Assembly (NCBI RefSeq): GCF_008001035.1
Contig: NZ_CP042856.1
Location: forward strand, 434,001 to 498,000
DNA: 64,000 nucleotides
Origin: Salinibacterium sp. dk2585
GTDB lineage: Bacteria > Actinomycetota > Actinomycetes > Actinomycetales > Microbacteriaceae
Direction: 5' to 3'
The notes under the pieces were generated by a model, which was not told the DNA's origin, searched no databases, and saw only the letters and a program-made list of their open reading frames with translations. The translations under genes and the position numbers were made by a program. Below are positions 1 to 7,964 of this stretch, in pieces (within the stretch, counting starts at the first letter, position 1; every line of letters begins with the position of its first letter).

Positions 1-83
1 GCGCTACTCAACCCGCAGATCCTGCACAGGCTCGGGCGCGGCCGCTTGTCCAGAGCGTAGGCGCAGTCGTCGGATGGCACAGC

Positions 84-89
84 TAGCCT
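84..89 (+). promoter_or_regulatory. -10 element of probable leaderless recQ promoter
   Basis: TAGCCT lies seven bases before the recQ ATG at 97 and no Shine-Dalgarno sequence is visible in between. This is the usual look of an actinobacterial leaderless promoter, and the same TAGCCT sits nine bases before the ftsH ATG (62269-62274). No clear -35 is seen. The call is inference from spacing and sequence. Confidence 0.45.
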
Positions 90-96
90 TGAACGC

Positions 97-1917
97 ATGA
101 CCCAGGTGAGTTCACCCGACGCCGCCCTCGAGGTGCTTGGCCGTGTCTTCGGCTACGAGTCGTTCCGCGGCGACCAGGCGGAGATCATCCGTCACGTCGT
201 CGACGGCGGCGATGCCCTCGTGCTCATGCCGACGGGAGGCGGCAAGTCCCTCTGCTACCAGGTGCCCGCGCTCGTCCGTGAGGGCACAGGGGTTGTCATC
301 TCGCCGCTCATCGCGCTCATGCAGGACCAGGTGGATGCCCTCGCAGCCAACGGGGTGCGGGCCGAGTTCCTCAATTCGACGCAGAGCCTCGACGAGCGCC
401 GCCGGGTCGAAGCTGCCTTCGTCGCGGGCGAGGTCGACCTCCTCTATCTTGCGCCCGAACGGCTCGCGCTCGAGTCGACCGTCGCTCTCTTCGATCGCGC
501 TCCGATCGCGCTCTTCGCAATCGACGAGGCGCACTGTGTCGCGCAGTGGGGGCACGACTTCCGCCCTGACTACCTGCGGCTGTCGATGCTGCACGAGCGC
601 TGGCCGAACATCCCCCGCATCGCCCTCACGGCAACGGCGACACGGCAGACCCACGCCGAGATCGCCCACCGCCTGCAGCTGGACGACGCCCGGCACTTCG
701 TGGCGAGCTTCGACCGCCCCAACATCCAGTACCGCATCGTGCCCAAGGAGCAGCCCGCCAAGCAGCTGCTCGACCTGATTCGTAGCGAGCATCCGGATGC
801 CGCGGGCATCGTCTACTGCCTTTCGCGCGCCTCGGTCGAGAAGACCGCTGAGCTGCTCGTCGCCAACGGCATCCCCGCGCTGCCGTACCACGCCGGCCTC
901 CCGGCGGAGGTGCGGGCCGCGAACCAGGCGCGCTTCCTGCGCGAGGACGGCCTCGTCATGGTTGCCACGATCGCCTTCGGCATGGGCATCGACAAGCCGG
1001 ACGTGCGTTTCGTCGCCCATCTCGACCTGCCCAAGTCGGTTGAGGGCTACTACCAGGAGACCGGCCGTGCGGGTCGCGACGGACTGCCCTCGACCGCCTG
1101 GCTCGCCTATGGCCTGCAGGATGTCGTGCAGCAGCGGCGGATGATCGACCAATCAGAGGGCGACCTCGCGCACCGCCGTCGCCTGAGCGCCCACCTCGAC
1201 GCCATGCTGGCCCTCTGCGAGACGGTCGAGTGTCGACGGATGCAACTGCTCGCCTACTTCGGACAGCCGAGCGAGCCCTGCGGCAACTGCGACACCTGCA
1301 TCACGCCGCCGGAGTCGTGGGACGGCACGATTCCAGCCCAAAAGCTCCTCTCGACTATCGTGCGCCTGCAGCGCGAACGCAACCAGACCTTCGGCGCCGG
1401 CCAGATCATCGACATCCTCCGCGGCAAGGAGACCCCGCGCACCCGGCAGCACGGCCATGAACAGCTCGCCACCTGGGGCATCGGGGCTGACCTCAGTGAC
1501 CAGCAGTGGCGCGGTGTCGTTCGGCAGCTGCTCGCCCAGGGCCTGCTCGCGACGCAGGGCGACTACGGCATCCTGGCGCTGACGGATGCTTCGGCCTCCG
1601 TGCTCTCTGGCACCCGCCCCGTCTCCCTCCGCACCGAGCCGGAACGAGCCGCTCGGCGGGCACCCAAGACTCGCGCCGTTCTGGCGGACCTCGAGCCCAT
1701 TCAGCTGGAGCTCTTCGAGGCGCTGCGCGCGTGGCGTGCGGCGACAGCGAAAGAGCAGGGCGTGCCCGCGTATGTCGTCTTCGGAGACGCAACGCTGCGA
1801 GCGATCGCCACGGCTCGACCCGAAACGCTCGCCGGTCTCTCCAGGCTGAGCGGAGTCGGGCAGAAGAAACTCGACACCTACGGCGAACAGGTGCTCGCCG
1901 TCGTCGCGGCAGCATGA
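97..1917 (+). CDS. recQ: ATP-dependent DNA helicase RecQ
   Basis: A 3'-5' superfamily-2 DNA helicase of recombination and replication-fork repair, acting in the cytoplasm. The 606-residue protein has the full bacterial RecQ layout: helicase core with Walker A PTGGGKS at residues 45-51 and DEAH box at 143-146, a zinc-binding RQC region with cysteines near 379, 395, 398 and 401, and a C-terminal HRDC domain from about 515. The length matches E. coli RecQ (about 610). The ATG follows a leaderless-type -10. The downstream hydrolase gene begins 11 bases after the stop, so the two may be co-transcribed. Confidence 0.95.
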   Translation: MTQVSSPDAALEVLGRVFGYESFRGDQAEIIRHVVDGGDALVLMPTGGGKSLCYQVPALVREGTGVVISPLIALMQDQVDALAANGVRAEFLNSTQSLDERRRVEAAFVAGEVDLLYLAPERLALESTVALFDRAPIALFAIDEAHCVAQWGHDFRPDYLRLSMLHERWPNIPRIALTATATRQTHAEIAHRLQLDDARHFVASFDRPNIQYRIVPKEQPAKQLLDLIRSEHPDAAGIVYCLSRASVEKTAELLVANGIPALPYHAGLPAEVRAANQARFLREDGLVMVATIAFGMGIDKPDVRFVAHLDLPKSVEGYYQETGRAGRDGLPSTAWLAYGLQDVVQQRRMIDQSEGDLAHRRRLSAHLDAMLALCETVECRRMQLLAYFGQPSEPCGNCDTCITPPESWDGTIPAQKLLSTIVRLQRERNQTFGAGQIIDILRGKETPRTRQHGHEQLATWGIGADLSDQQWRGVVRQLLAQGLLATQGDYGILALTDASASVLSGTRPVSLRTEPERAARRAPKTRAVLADLEPIQLELFEALRAWRAATAKEQGVPAYVVFGDATLRAIATARPETLAGLSRLSGVGQKKLDTYGEQVLAVVAAA

Positions 1918-1928
1918 AGGGAACGACC

Positions 1929-3362
1929 ATGAACGGCATCACTCCCGAGGCGCTCGCCGAGGTCGACCGCGTATTCACGCGCCAGCAGGCAGGCGGTGCC
2001 TCGCCGAGCGCAGCCTGGGGCGTCTTCGACCGCGGTGGGCTCGTGCACAGCGGCTCGGCCGGTGCGCTGCGGAGCGGCGCGACGCCCGGCCCTGACACCG
2101 CCTACCGCATCGCCTCCTGCACCAAGAGCTTCACCGCAGCTGCCCTGCTCGCGCTGCGTGACGAGGGCCAGCTCGGGCTCGATGACCCCATCAGCGCGCA
2201 CGTTCCCGAGTTCGCGGATGTCGTGCTCCCCAGCGCAGACTCGCCCGCCATCACGCTTCGCATGCTGCTGACCATGTCGGGCGGGCTGCCGACCGACGAC
2301 CCCTGGGGCGACCGCCAGGAGTCCATGACGAGGGAGGAGCTGAACGCGCTGCTCGCCGCCGGACTCTCCTTCGATACGATTCCCGGCACGACCTTCAGCT
2401 ACTCCAACCTCGGCTACGCCCTCCTCGGCCGCGCCATCGAAACCGTGTCTGGCAGTGGCTACCGCGCCTTCGTGCGCGAGCGATTCATCGAGCCGCTCGA
2501 ACTCCACCGCACCGCCTTCGAGTTCGACCGCTACACGGGCGACGAGGCAGCCCAGGGCGCACGTCACCTCGACGGCACATGGGATTACGTGCCCTTCTCG
2601 GGCCCAGGCGCCTTCTCGCCTATCGGCGGGCTGTTCAGCACGGTCAACGACCTCGCCCGGTGGGCGGGATGGCTCGCGGATGCCTTCGACCCGGCGGGCA
2701 GCGACGAGCGCGTGCTCAGTCGGGCCAGTCGGCGTGAGATGCAGCAGGGGCAGCGCATCGTGCCGGGCCGCTCCGCGCATCCGATGGGCTACGGGCTGGG
2801 GCTCTTCGTCGAGCACTACGAAAGCCAAGGCCCCGTCGCATCGCATTCGGGCGGGTACCCCGGATGCTCGGCCCACATGCGCTGGTCGACCGAACTGGGG
2901 CTCGGCGTCGTGGCCTTCGAGAACGCGACCTTCTCACGCGTGCCGCTCGCGACGACGCGGGCGTTCGACCTGCTCCTCGAGCGCACGCGCCCCTCCCGCA
3001 CCGGGTTCCTGCTCGAGCAGCTGTGGCCCGAGACGCGCGAGGCGCAGGCCGCCGTCACCGCGCTCCTCGCCGACTGGAGCGACGATGCGGCGCGCCAGCT
3101 CTTCACGCCCAACGTCGAACTCGACATGCCCTATCCGCAGCGCCGGGACGCCCTCGCGGCTGCACTTCGTGCCGTCGGCGGTCTCACCGGCGCGCCGGCG
3201 CGCGACGAGGCATCCGTCGCCCCGTCCCAACTGTCGTGGTCGATGCCGGGCCACACGGGGGCCGTCAGGGCCCACATCCAGCTGACCCCTGAGCGGCCGC
3301 CGCGCGTGCAGAGCCTGCGCGTCGAGACGATCGCGCCCGCCGCGGGGCCCATGCTGCGCTGA
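1929..3362 (+). CDS. serine hydrolase, beta-lactamase/D-Ala-D-Ala carboxypeptidase-like (class C fold)
   Basis: A 477-residue penicillin-binding-protein-like hydrolase. The three expected motifs are visible: SxxK as SCTK (S63, K66), YSN at 158-160 and HSGG at 306-309, the last replacing the KTG of true beta-lactamases, as in many esterase-type members. About 110 extra residues follow the catalytic domain. I chose ATG 1929 because AAGGGA sits seven bases upstream; an ATG at 1914 overlaps the recQ stop and is less well placed. No signal peptide is seen, so the protein may be cytoplasmic. The substrate cannot be told from the sequence. Confidence 0.85.
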   Translation: MNGITPEALAEVDRVFTRQQAGGASPSAAWGVFDRGGLVHSGSAGALRSGATPGPDTAYRIASCTKSFTAAALLALRDEGQLGLDDPISAHVPEFADVVLPSADSPAITLRMLLTMSGGLPTDDPWGDRQESMTREELNALLAAGLSFDTIPGTTFSYSNLGYALLGRAIETVSGSGYRAFVRERFIEPLELHRTAFEFDRYTGDEAAQGARHLDGTWDYVPFSGPGAFSPIGGLFSTVNDLARWAGWLADAFDPAGSDERVLSRASRREMQQGQRIVPGRSAHPMGYGLGLFVEHYESQGPVASHSGGYPGCSAHMRWSTELGLGVVAFENATFSRVPLATTRAFDLLLERTRPSRTGFLLEQLWPETREAQAAVTALLADWSDDAARQLFTPNVELDMPYPQRRDALAAALRAVGGLTGAPARDEASVAPSQLSWSMPGHTGAVRAHIQLTPERPPRVQSLRVETIAPAAGPMLR

Positions 3363-3370
3363 GTCGTCTC

Positions 3371-4606
3371 CTACTGGGCTCGACGGTTGAGCGTGAGAGC
3401 GCCCTCGAGACTGGAATTGGCGACGTTCACGAGCATCGTCGTCGGCGGCACGAGCATGTTGCAGTTGAAGCGCGACTTGCCGAAGACGTTGCGCTCGATC
3501 GTGAGGCCCGCGATGGCGCCCTTGCCCTTCTCGGCAACGTTGATGGAGCATCCGCCACCGGAAATGTGGTTGCCCTTGATCGTGACGTTGCCGACGCGAC
3601 CACGGTCCTGCGTGATCTGCACGGCGGCGTTGTAAGCGCCGCTCAGCGTGCTGCCCTCGATTCGGATGTTACGGCCCGTTTGGATTTGCACGTTGTCATC
3701 GTGGCTCGGCCCTCCGCCGTGGCCCGGGTCGTTCGCGTAGTGCAGGTTGTTGTGCAGGTGGGAGTTGGTGATCGTCACGTTGTCGCCGAATATGTGGACG
3801 GAGTCGATTACGTCACGGATGTCGACTCGGGTGAGCGAGAAGCCGAAACCATAGACGCCGTTGGTGCGAATGGTCTTGTGGGTCGGGGCAAGCTGGCTAT
3901 CGATCACCCGCAGCCCCGAAGAGGTGCCGCTGCCGGCGTAGAGGAGGATCGAGGTGCTGTCGGATGCGCGGCCCCGGATGATCGTGTTCTTGATCGTGAC
4001 GTTGGGGGCCTCGACGCGCACGAAGCCTCGGATATCCAGCCCGTCGATCACCGCACCCGCCGTCGTGATGGTGAGGTCACCCGAGTGCACCTTGAGCTGG
4101 GTGCCCGCGGGCACCCCGACAGAGCGTGCGCCGACGCTGCCAGCTGCGCTGGGCGTCCCTGCAGGGCTGGCGGGCTTCGCCACTGGGGTGGCGGTATTCG
4201 GCTCCGCGGGGGCAGACTCCGCTGGGGCAGGCTGTGGAGCGGGAGGCACCGCAGGGGAGGGAGCTGGCGCGGGTGCAGGTGCAGGTGCAGGTGCAGGTGC
4301 AGGTGCGGGCGTGGTCACGGGTGCGGGAGACGGGGTGGTGTCGCCGTTGTCAGGGCGCACCGGCGCCGGACGCGGAGCCGGATCACGGTCGGGATCCGTC
4401 GTGGGACCCTTCGCCGCGTCAGGTGCGGTGTCCCCGGCGGTCTCGGGTTCCGCGTCGGCCACGGCTTCGGCAGACGGGGCAGCCGGAGTCGTGCTGACTT
4501 CGCTCGTCAGCATGGATGTGCCTAACGTGGCGCCTGTCGACAGGAGCGCGCAGCTCAGCACGAGGGTGAGTATGGCGCGCCAACGGGCGCGAGTGGATGG
4601 GGCCAT
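3371..4606 (-). CDS. secreted right-handed beta-helix protein with Pro/Ala linker (paralogue 1)
   Basis: A 411-residue exported protein: basic N-terminus and hydrophobic signal segment (about 8-30), a long Pro/Ala/Thr-rich linker (about 35-165) and a C-terminal parallel beta-helix domain (about 170-411) with repeated ...VTIKN...IRG... rungs. It shares with the genes at 4790 and 7954 the block GVYGFGF, DSVHIFGDNV, a HDD-containing segment (SHDDNVQIQ) and GGGCSINVAEKG. Such folds occur in polysaccharide lyases, epimerases and surface adhesins, but no family-specific catalytic site is recognised. Placement at the edge of the EPS locus suggests action on, or binding to, the polymer. A hexanucleotide repeat encodes part of the linker. 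Confidence 0.8.
   Translation of the reverse strand: MAPSTRARWRAILTLVLSCALLSTGATLGTSMLTSEVSTTPAAPSAEAVADAEPETAGDTAPDAAKGPTTDPDRDPAPRPAPVRPDNGDTTPSPAPVTTPAPAPAPAPAPAPAPAPSPAVPPAPQPAPAESAPAEPNTATPVAKPASPAGTPSAAGSVGARSVGVPAGTQLKVHSGDLTITTAGAVIDGLDIRGFVRVEAPNVTIKNTIIRGRASDSTSILLYAGSGTSSGLRVIDSQLAPTHKTIRTNGVYGFGFSLTRVDIRDVIDSVHIFGDNVTITNSHLHNNLHYANDPGHGGGPSHDDNVQIQTGRNIRIEGSTLSGAYNAAVQITQDRGRVGNVTIKGNHISGGGCSINVAEKGKGAIAGLTIERNVFGKSRFNCNMLVPPTTMLVNVANSSLEGALTLNRRAQ
4272..4307. repeat. hexanucleotide tandem repeat GGTGCA (five copies plus one variant)
   Basis: Five GGTGCA units and a GGTGCG lie inside the linker of the beta-helix gene and encode a Pro-Ala run on the minus strand. The unit is a multiple of three, so slippage would change linker length without breaking the frame. 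Confidence 0.8.
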
Positions 4607-4713
4607 GGCGTGAGCTCTCCGTCGGGTTCGCGGGGCGGTCGGGTGTGTGGTGCCGTGGTCGCCGAGCGATCGGGGTGCTCGAGCGCGACGTACGATACGG
4701 AGGAAACCTGAGA

Positions 4714-4731
4714 ACCCCCCGAAAGGGGGGT
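4714..4731. promoter_or_regulatory. perfect C-run/G-run palindrome upstream of beta-helix gene 1
   Basis: ACCCCCCGAAAGGGGGGT: seven-base arms around a GAAA loop, about 110 bases upstream of the ATG at 4606. Related elements occur at 29674-29688, 29736-29749 and (degenerate) 32653-32720, all upstream of surface-structure genes. It could be an operator or an RNA hairpin; the reuse in intergenic regions favours a regulatory site. No known regulator was matched. Confidence 0.45.
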
Positions 4732-4745
4732 CTGTGTGAGCGAGA

Positions 4746-4774
4746 AAAGGGCCGCCCGAGTCGGGCGGTCCTTT
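4746..4774. terminator. rho-independent terminator of beta-helix gene 2
   Basis: Palindrome AAAGG-GCCGCCCGA-G-TCGGGCGGT-CCTTT just downstream of the minus-strand stop at 4790. Read on the minus strand, the GC stem runs into CCCTTTTCTC, a short T-rich tail. Confidence 0.75.
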
Positions 4775-4789
4775 CGCTGCTGCGCGGGC

Positions 4790-5695
4790 TTACTGCTGGC
4801 GGCGGTCGACGCGCAGCGTGGAGCCGTCGGCCTTCACGTTGTTCTTCTGGTAGACGTCGGTCGTCGGCGGAATCAGCATGGAGCAGCCGAAACGCGAGTC
4901 GCCGAAGATGTTGTTGGCGATCTTGAGCCCCTTGACGGCACCCTTCTTCTTCTCTGCAACATTGACGGTGCAGCCGCCGCCGCTGACGACGTTGTTGCTG
5001 AGGCGCACGTCGGAGACGATGCCCTGATCCTGCGTGACCATCAGGGCGGCGTTGTACGAGCCGCTGATGCTGTTGTTCACGATCTGGATGTTCTTGCCCT
5101 TCTGGAGCTGGATGCTGTCATCGTGACTGTGACCGTTCCAGCCGGGATCGTTCGCGTAGTGCAGGTTGTCGTGCAGGTACGAGTTCGCGATGGTCACGTT
5201 GTCGCCGAAGATGTGCACGGAGTCGATCACATTGCTGATGTCGACGCGGTCGAGCGTGAAGCCGTAGCCGTAGACGCCGTTGATGTGGGGCGTGGGGGTG
5301 CTCGGCTTCAGGTCGACGTTGCGCACCACGAGGCCATTGGAGGCGTCGGTGCCCGCATGGATCAGGATCGCCATCTCCTTGCGGTCGGTGCCGCGGATGA
5401 TCGAGTTCTTGATGGTCACGTTGGCTGCGTCGACGCGAACGAATCCGCGGATGTCGAGACCGTCGATGACGGCACCAGGTGTCTTGATGACGAGGTCACC
5501 GTAGTGGACCTTGAGCTTAGTGCCGGCGGGGACGCCGGTGTTGTCGGCGTTGGGCGTGGTTGTGGGGCCGATGGTCGCGGCGGATGCGGCGGGCGCCGCG
5601 CCGGTGGCCATGGTGGCGCCCGTGACCGCGATGAGGGTGGCGAGGACGATGTTGAGTCCCCGCTTGGGGGTGTGGCGGGGCGTGGTTCTAGACAA
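4790..5695 (-). CDS. secreted right-handed beta-helix protein (paralogue 2)
   Basis: A 301-residue exported protein with a signal peptide (about 1-40: basic start, hydrophobic stretch, AxAxA-like end) directly followed by the beta-helix domain, without the long linker of paralogue 1. Core motifs are the same: GVYGYGF, DSVHIFGDNV, HSHDDSIQLQ, SGSYNAALMVTQDQG and GGGCTVNVAEKKKG. It lies 184 bases upstream of paralogue 1 on the same strand with a terminator between them, so each is probably its own unit. Function unknown; a role in EPS binding or modification is inferred only from position and fold. Confidence 0.8.
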   Translation of the reverse strand: MSRTTPRHTPKRGLNIVLATLIAVTGATMATGAAPAASAATIGPTTTPNADNTGVPAGTKLKVHYGDLVIKTPGAVIDGLDIRGFVRVDAANVTIKNSIIRGTDRKEMAILIHAGTDASNGLVVRNVDLKPSTPTPHINGVYGYGFTLDRVDISNVIDSVHIFGDNVTIANSYLHDNLHYANDPGWNGHSHDDSIQLQKGKNIQIVNNSISGSYNAALMVTQDQGIVSDVRLSNNVVSGGGCTVNVAEKKKGAVKGLKIANNIFGDSRFGCSMLIPPTTDVYQKNNVKADGSTLRVDRRQQ

Positions 5696-5912
5696 GGAAG
5701 TGCCGTTTCCGCTTGAGGAAGGAATGAAGGGGAAGTGCGTCGGGAGAACGCTGCAGGTCTACATGCGCTGAACGCGAACGTAAGAATACGGACCTTTTAT
5801 GAGTGCTCACTCCGAGGCATCCGCATCCGCATCCGCACCAGTCAAGGGGACGAGGGACGAAACATCCGTCTACTCCTTGGCGGGTGGCCATGCGGCGCGG
5901 CAGAATCAGCGG

Positions 5913-6902
5913 ATGGTCCTCCGCGTCAGCGTTGCACTCTGCACCCACAACGGCGCTGCCTTCGTTCGCGCCCAGGTGGCGAGCATCCTGGCACAGACAG
6001 TGCCTGTAGCCGAGATCGTGCTCTCCGACGATGCGTCGAGCGACGACACTGTGCGCATCGTCACGGAGGAGATAGAGCGCCATGAGGGGGATCGCCCCGC
6101 CCTGACGGTGCTGCGCAACAGCCCCGCGCTCGGAGTCGTGCGTAACTTCGAGCAGGCCCTGCGGCAGTGCACGGGCGACCTCGTCGCACTTTGCGACCAG
6201 GACGACGTGTGGCGGCTCGACCGGCTCGAGCATGTAGCGGCCGTCTTCGAGGAGCGGCCCGAGCTGCTCCTCGTGCACTCCGACGCGCGACTCGTGCGAT
6301 CGGACGGCATCCCTTTCGGGGACGGCCTCGCAGCAACACAACGGATCAGTGCCCGCGAGCGTCGGGAACTGACGGCCGGTCAGAGCTTCGACACGCTCCT
6401 GCGCCGAAGCCTTGTGACCGGCGCCACGGTCGTGCTGCGGCGCACGCTACTCGACCGGGCGCTCCCCGTCGCGCCGGGCTGGGTGCACGACGAGTGGCTC
6501 GCGATCGTTGCCGCGGTCACGGGCGGCACCCACTTCGTCGAGGAACAGCTGCTGGACTACCGTCAGCACAGCGGCAACCAGATCGGCGTGCAGCAGCGCG
6601 GCCTCTCCGGCCGCCTCGCGCGCCTCATCACGCCGCGCGAGGCCCGGAACGCGCGCCTCGTCGAGCGCGCCGCAGTCCTGCAAGAGCGGCTACAGCGTCT
6701 CGCTACGGAGGGGCATGTATCTGACTCCGCTGCGAAGGCGGCGGCCGACAAGCTGGCACACGACCGCATCCGGCAGACGCTTCCCCGCACCAGGGTGCTC
6801 AGGTTGCTGCCGGTGATGGGCGAAGCGATGACGGGTCGTTACTCGCGATTCGGGCGAGGCGGGCAGGACATCGCACGCGACATCCTGCAGCAGGCACGCT
6901 AA
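5913..6902 (+). CDS. glycosyltransferase family 2 (rhamnosyltransferase-like)
   Basis: A 329-residue inverting glycosyltransferase with a GT-A fold. It opens with VSVALCTHNGAAF, then the nucleotide-sugar-binding VLSDDASSDDT, the DQDD metal motif in ALCDQDDVW, and a conserved WVHDEWLA acceptor-side segment. The family transfers dTDP-rhamnose or similar sugars to EPS repeat units at the inner membrane. I prefer ATG 5913, where homology to the GT2 fold begins; an upstream ATG at 5799 adds 38 low-complexity residues and is possible. It stands alone on the plus strand, convergent with the cytidylyltransferase gene. Confidence 0.85.
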   Translation: MVLRVSVALCTHNGAAFVRAQVASILAQTVPVAEIVLSDDASSDDTVRIVTEEIERHEGDRPALTVLRNSPALGVVRNFEQALRQCTGDLVALCDQDDVWRLDRLEHVAAVFEERPELLLVHSDARLVRSDGIPFGDGLAATQRISARERRELTAGQSFDTLLRRSLVTGATVVLRRTLLDRALPVAPGWVHDEWLAIVAAVTGGTHFVEEQLLDYRQHSGNQIGVQQRGLSGRLARLITPREARNARLVERAAVLQERLQRLATEGHVSDSAAKAAADKLAHDRIRQTLPRTRVLRLLPVMGEAMTGRYSRFGRGGQDIARDILQQAR

Positions 6903-6915
6903 GCCGGCGCGGGCG

Positions 6916-7398
6916 TTACTCGGCACCCTCCAGCTCGACCTTTGCCGCCGGCGACCGAGCGCCCTCGAGCAGATCGAGTGCTCGGCGGAGCCGCGTGCTC
7001 GAGGTGCCGCCCGTATAGGGAAAGTAGACCACCTCGACCCCGACGGCCCGGAACTGCTGCTCCAGGAGGATCCCGCGCTCTGTGCCCCTCCAGTCGTCGC
7101 CCTTGAAGAAGTGGGTGAATCCGACGGCCCGCCAGGTTTCGAGCTTGTCGGGCACCACCTCTGCGACGGCGTCATCGACATATCGCACGCTTCGCACGAT
7201 CTCGAGACGCTCCGCGAGTGGCACGACGGGCCGCGCCCCCTTGCTCCGCTCAAGCATCTCGTCGGAGACGACGCCCGCGATGAGGAAGTCGCACTCAGAT
7301 CGCGCCCGTCGCAGGATGTTGAGGTGCCCGATATGGAAGAGGTCGAAGGCGCCCGCTGCGTATCCCACGCGCAGGCCATCGGCGAAGGGTCGGTTCAT
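6916..7398 (-). CDS. adenylyl/cytidylyltransferase family protein (glycerol-3-phosphate cytidylyltransferase-like)
   Basis: A 160-residue nucleotidyltransferase with the catalytic HxGH as HIGH in GAFDLFHIGHLNIL and a later FKGDDWRGTERG segment in the place of the family's second nucleotide-binding motif. The family makes CDP- or ADP-activated alcohols or sugars; here it probably supplies an activated precursor or decoration for the EPS. ATG 7398 starts two bases after the stop of the acetyltransferase gene, with GGTGG upstream; another ATG at 7413 would overlap that gene. Last gene of the minus-strand run 13581-6916. Confidence 0.8.
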   Translation of the reverse strand: MNRPFADGLRVGYAAGAFDLFHIGHLNILRRARSECDFLIAGVVSDEMLERSKGARPVVPLAERLEIVRSVRYVDDAVAEVVPDKLETWRAVGFTHFFKGDDWRGTERGILLEQQFRAVGVEVVYFPYTGGTSSTRLRRALDLLEGARSPAAKVELEGAE

Positions 7399-7400
7399 CG

Positions 7401-7964
7401 TCACCACCACCACGGCTTGAGTCGGCTCACGGGCAGGCGATAGCGCAGGCCGCGCCGACGCGATCCGATCGGCTTGGCGGGCACGCCGCCGACCATGGTG
7501 AAGGCCTCCACGTCATGAGCCACGACGGCCCCCGCGGCGACGATCGCTCCTTCCCCGATCGTCACACCCGGCAAGACTGTGACGCGGGTGCTCAACCACG
7601 CCCGGTCGTGGATGACAACGGGGGCGCTCTCGTAGGCGAAGTCCTCGCTCTGCGGATCGTGTTGGCCCGTCCAGATATGCACGCCCGTCGAGAGGTTCAC
7701 GTCGTTACCGATCGTGATTCCGGCACGCGCGTCGAGGATCGCACCGTTGCCGATAGAACTGCGCGCTCCCACTGTCAAGTGCGCTGCGCCGCGGATCTCG
7801 AAGCCGTGGTAGATCGTGGCATCCGGATGCACGGAGCCTCCCCATGCTCGGATGGCCGCAACCCGCAGGCGATGCGATGGCAGCTTGCCCGCGAGCACGA
7901 GCGATGACATCTCCGCATCGCGGCGGCGCAGCTGGAGGAGCCTCTTGATTCGTCTATTGGGCAC
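7401..7964 (-). CDS. acyltransferase with left-handed hexapeptide repeats (WcaF/NodL-like)
   Basis: A 187-residue O-acetyltransferase. Its left-handed beta-helix repeats (IGNGAI, ITIGNDV, VTIGEGAIVAAGAVV) and terminal GGVPAKPIG are typical of maltose/galactoside/WcaF-type acetyltransferases, which use acetyl-CoA. It probably adds acetyl groups to an EPS sugar. Its start overlaps the end of the glycosyltransferase-beta-helix fusion by 11 bases, which implies translational coupling in the EPS operon. Confidence 0.88.
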   Translation of the reverse strand: MPNRRIKRLLQLRRRDAEMSSLVLAGKLPSHRLRVAAIRAWGGSVHPDATIYHGFEIRGAAHLTVGARSSIGNGAILDARAGITIGNDVNLSTGVHIWTGQHDPQSEDFAYESAPVVIHDRAWLSTRVTVLPGVTIGEGAIVAAGAVVAHDVEAFTMVGGVPAKPIGSRRRGLRYRLPVSRLKPWWW

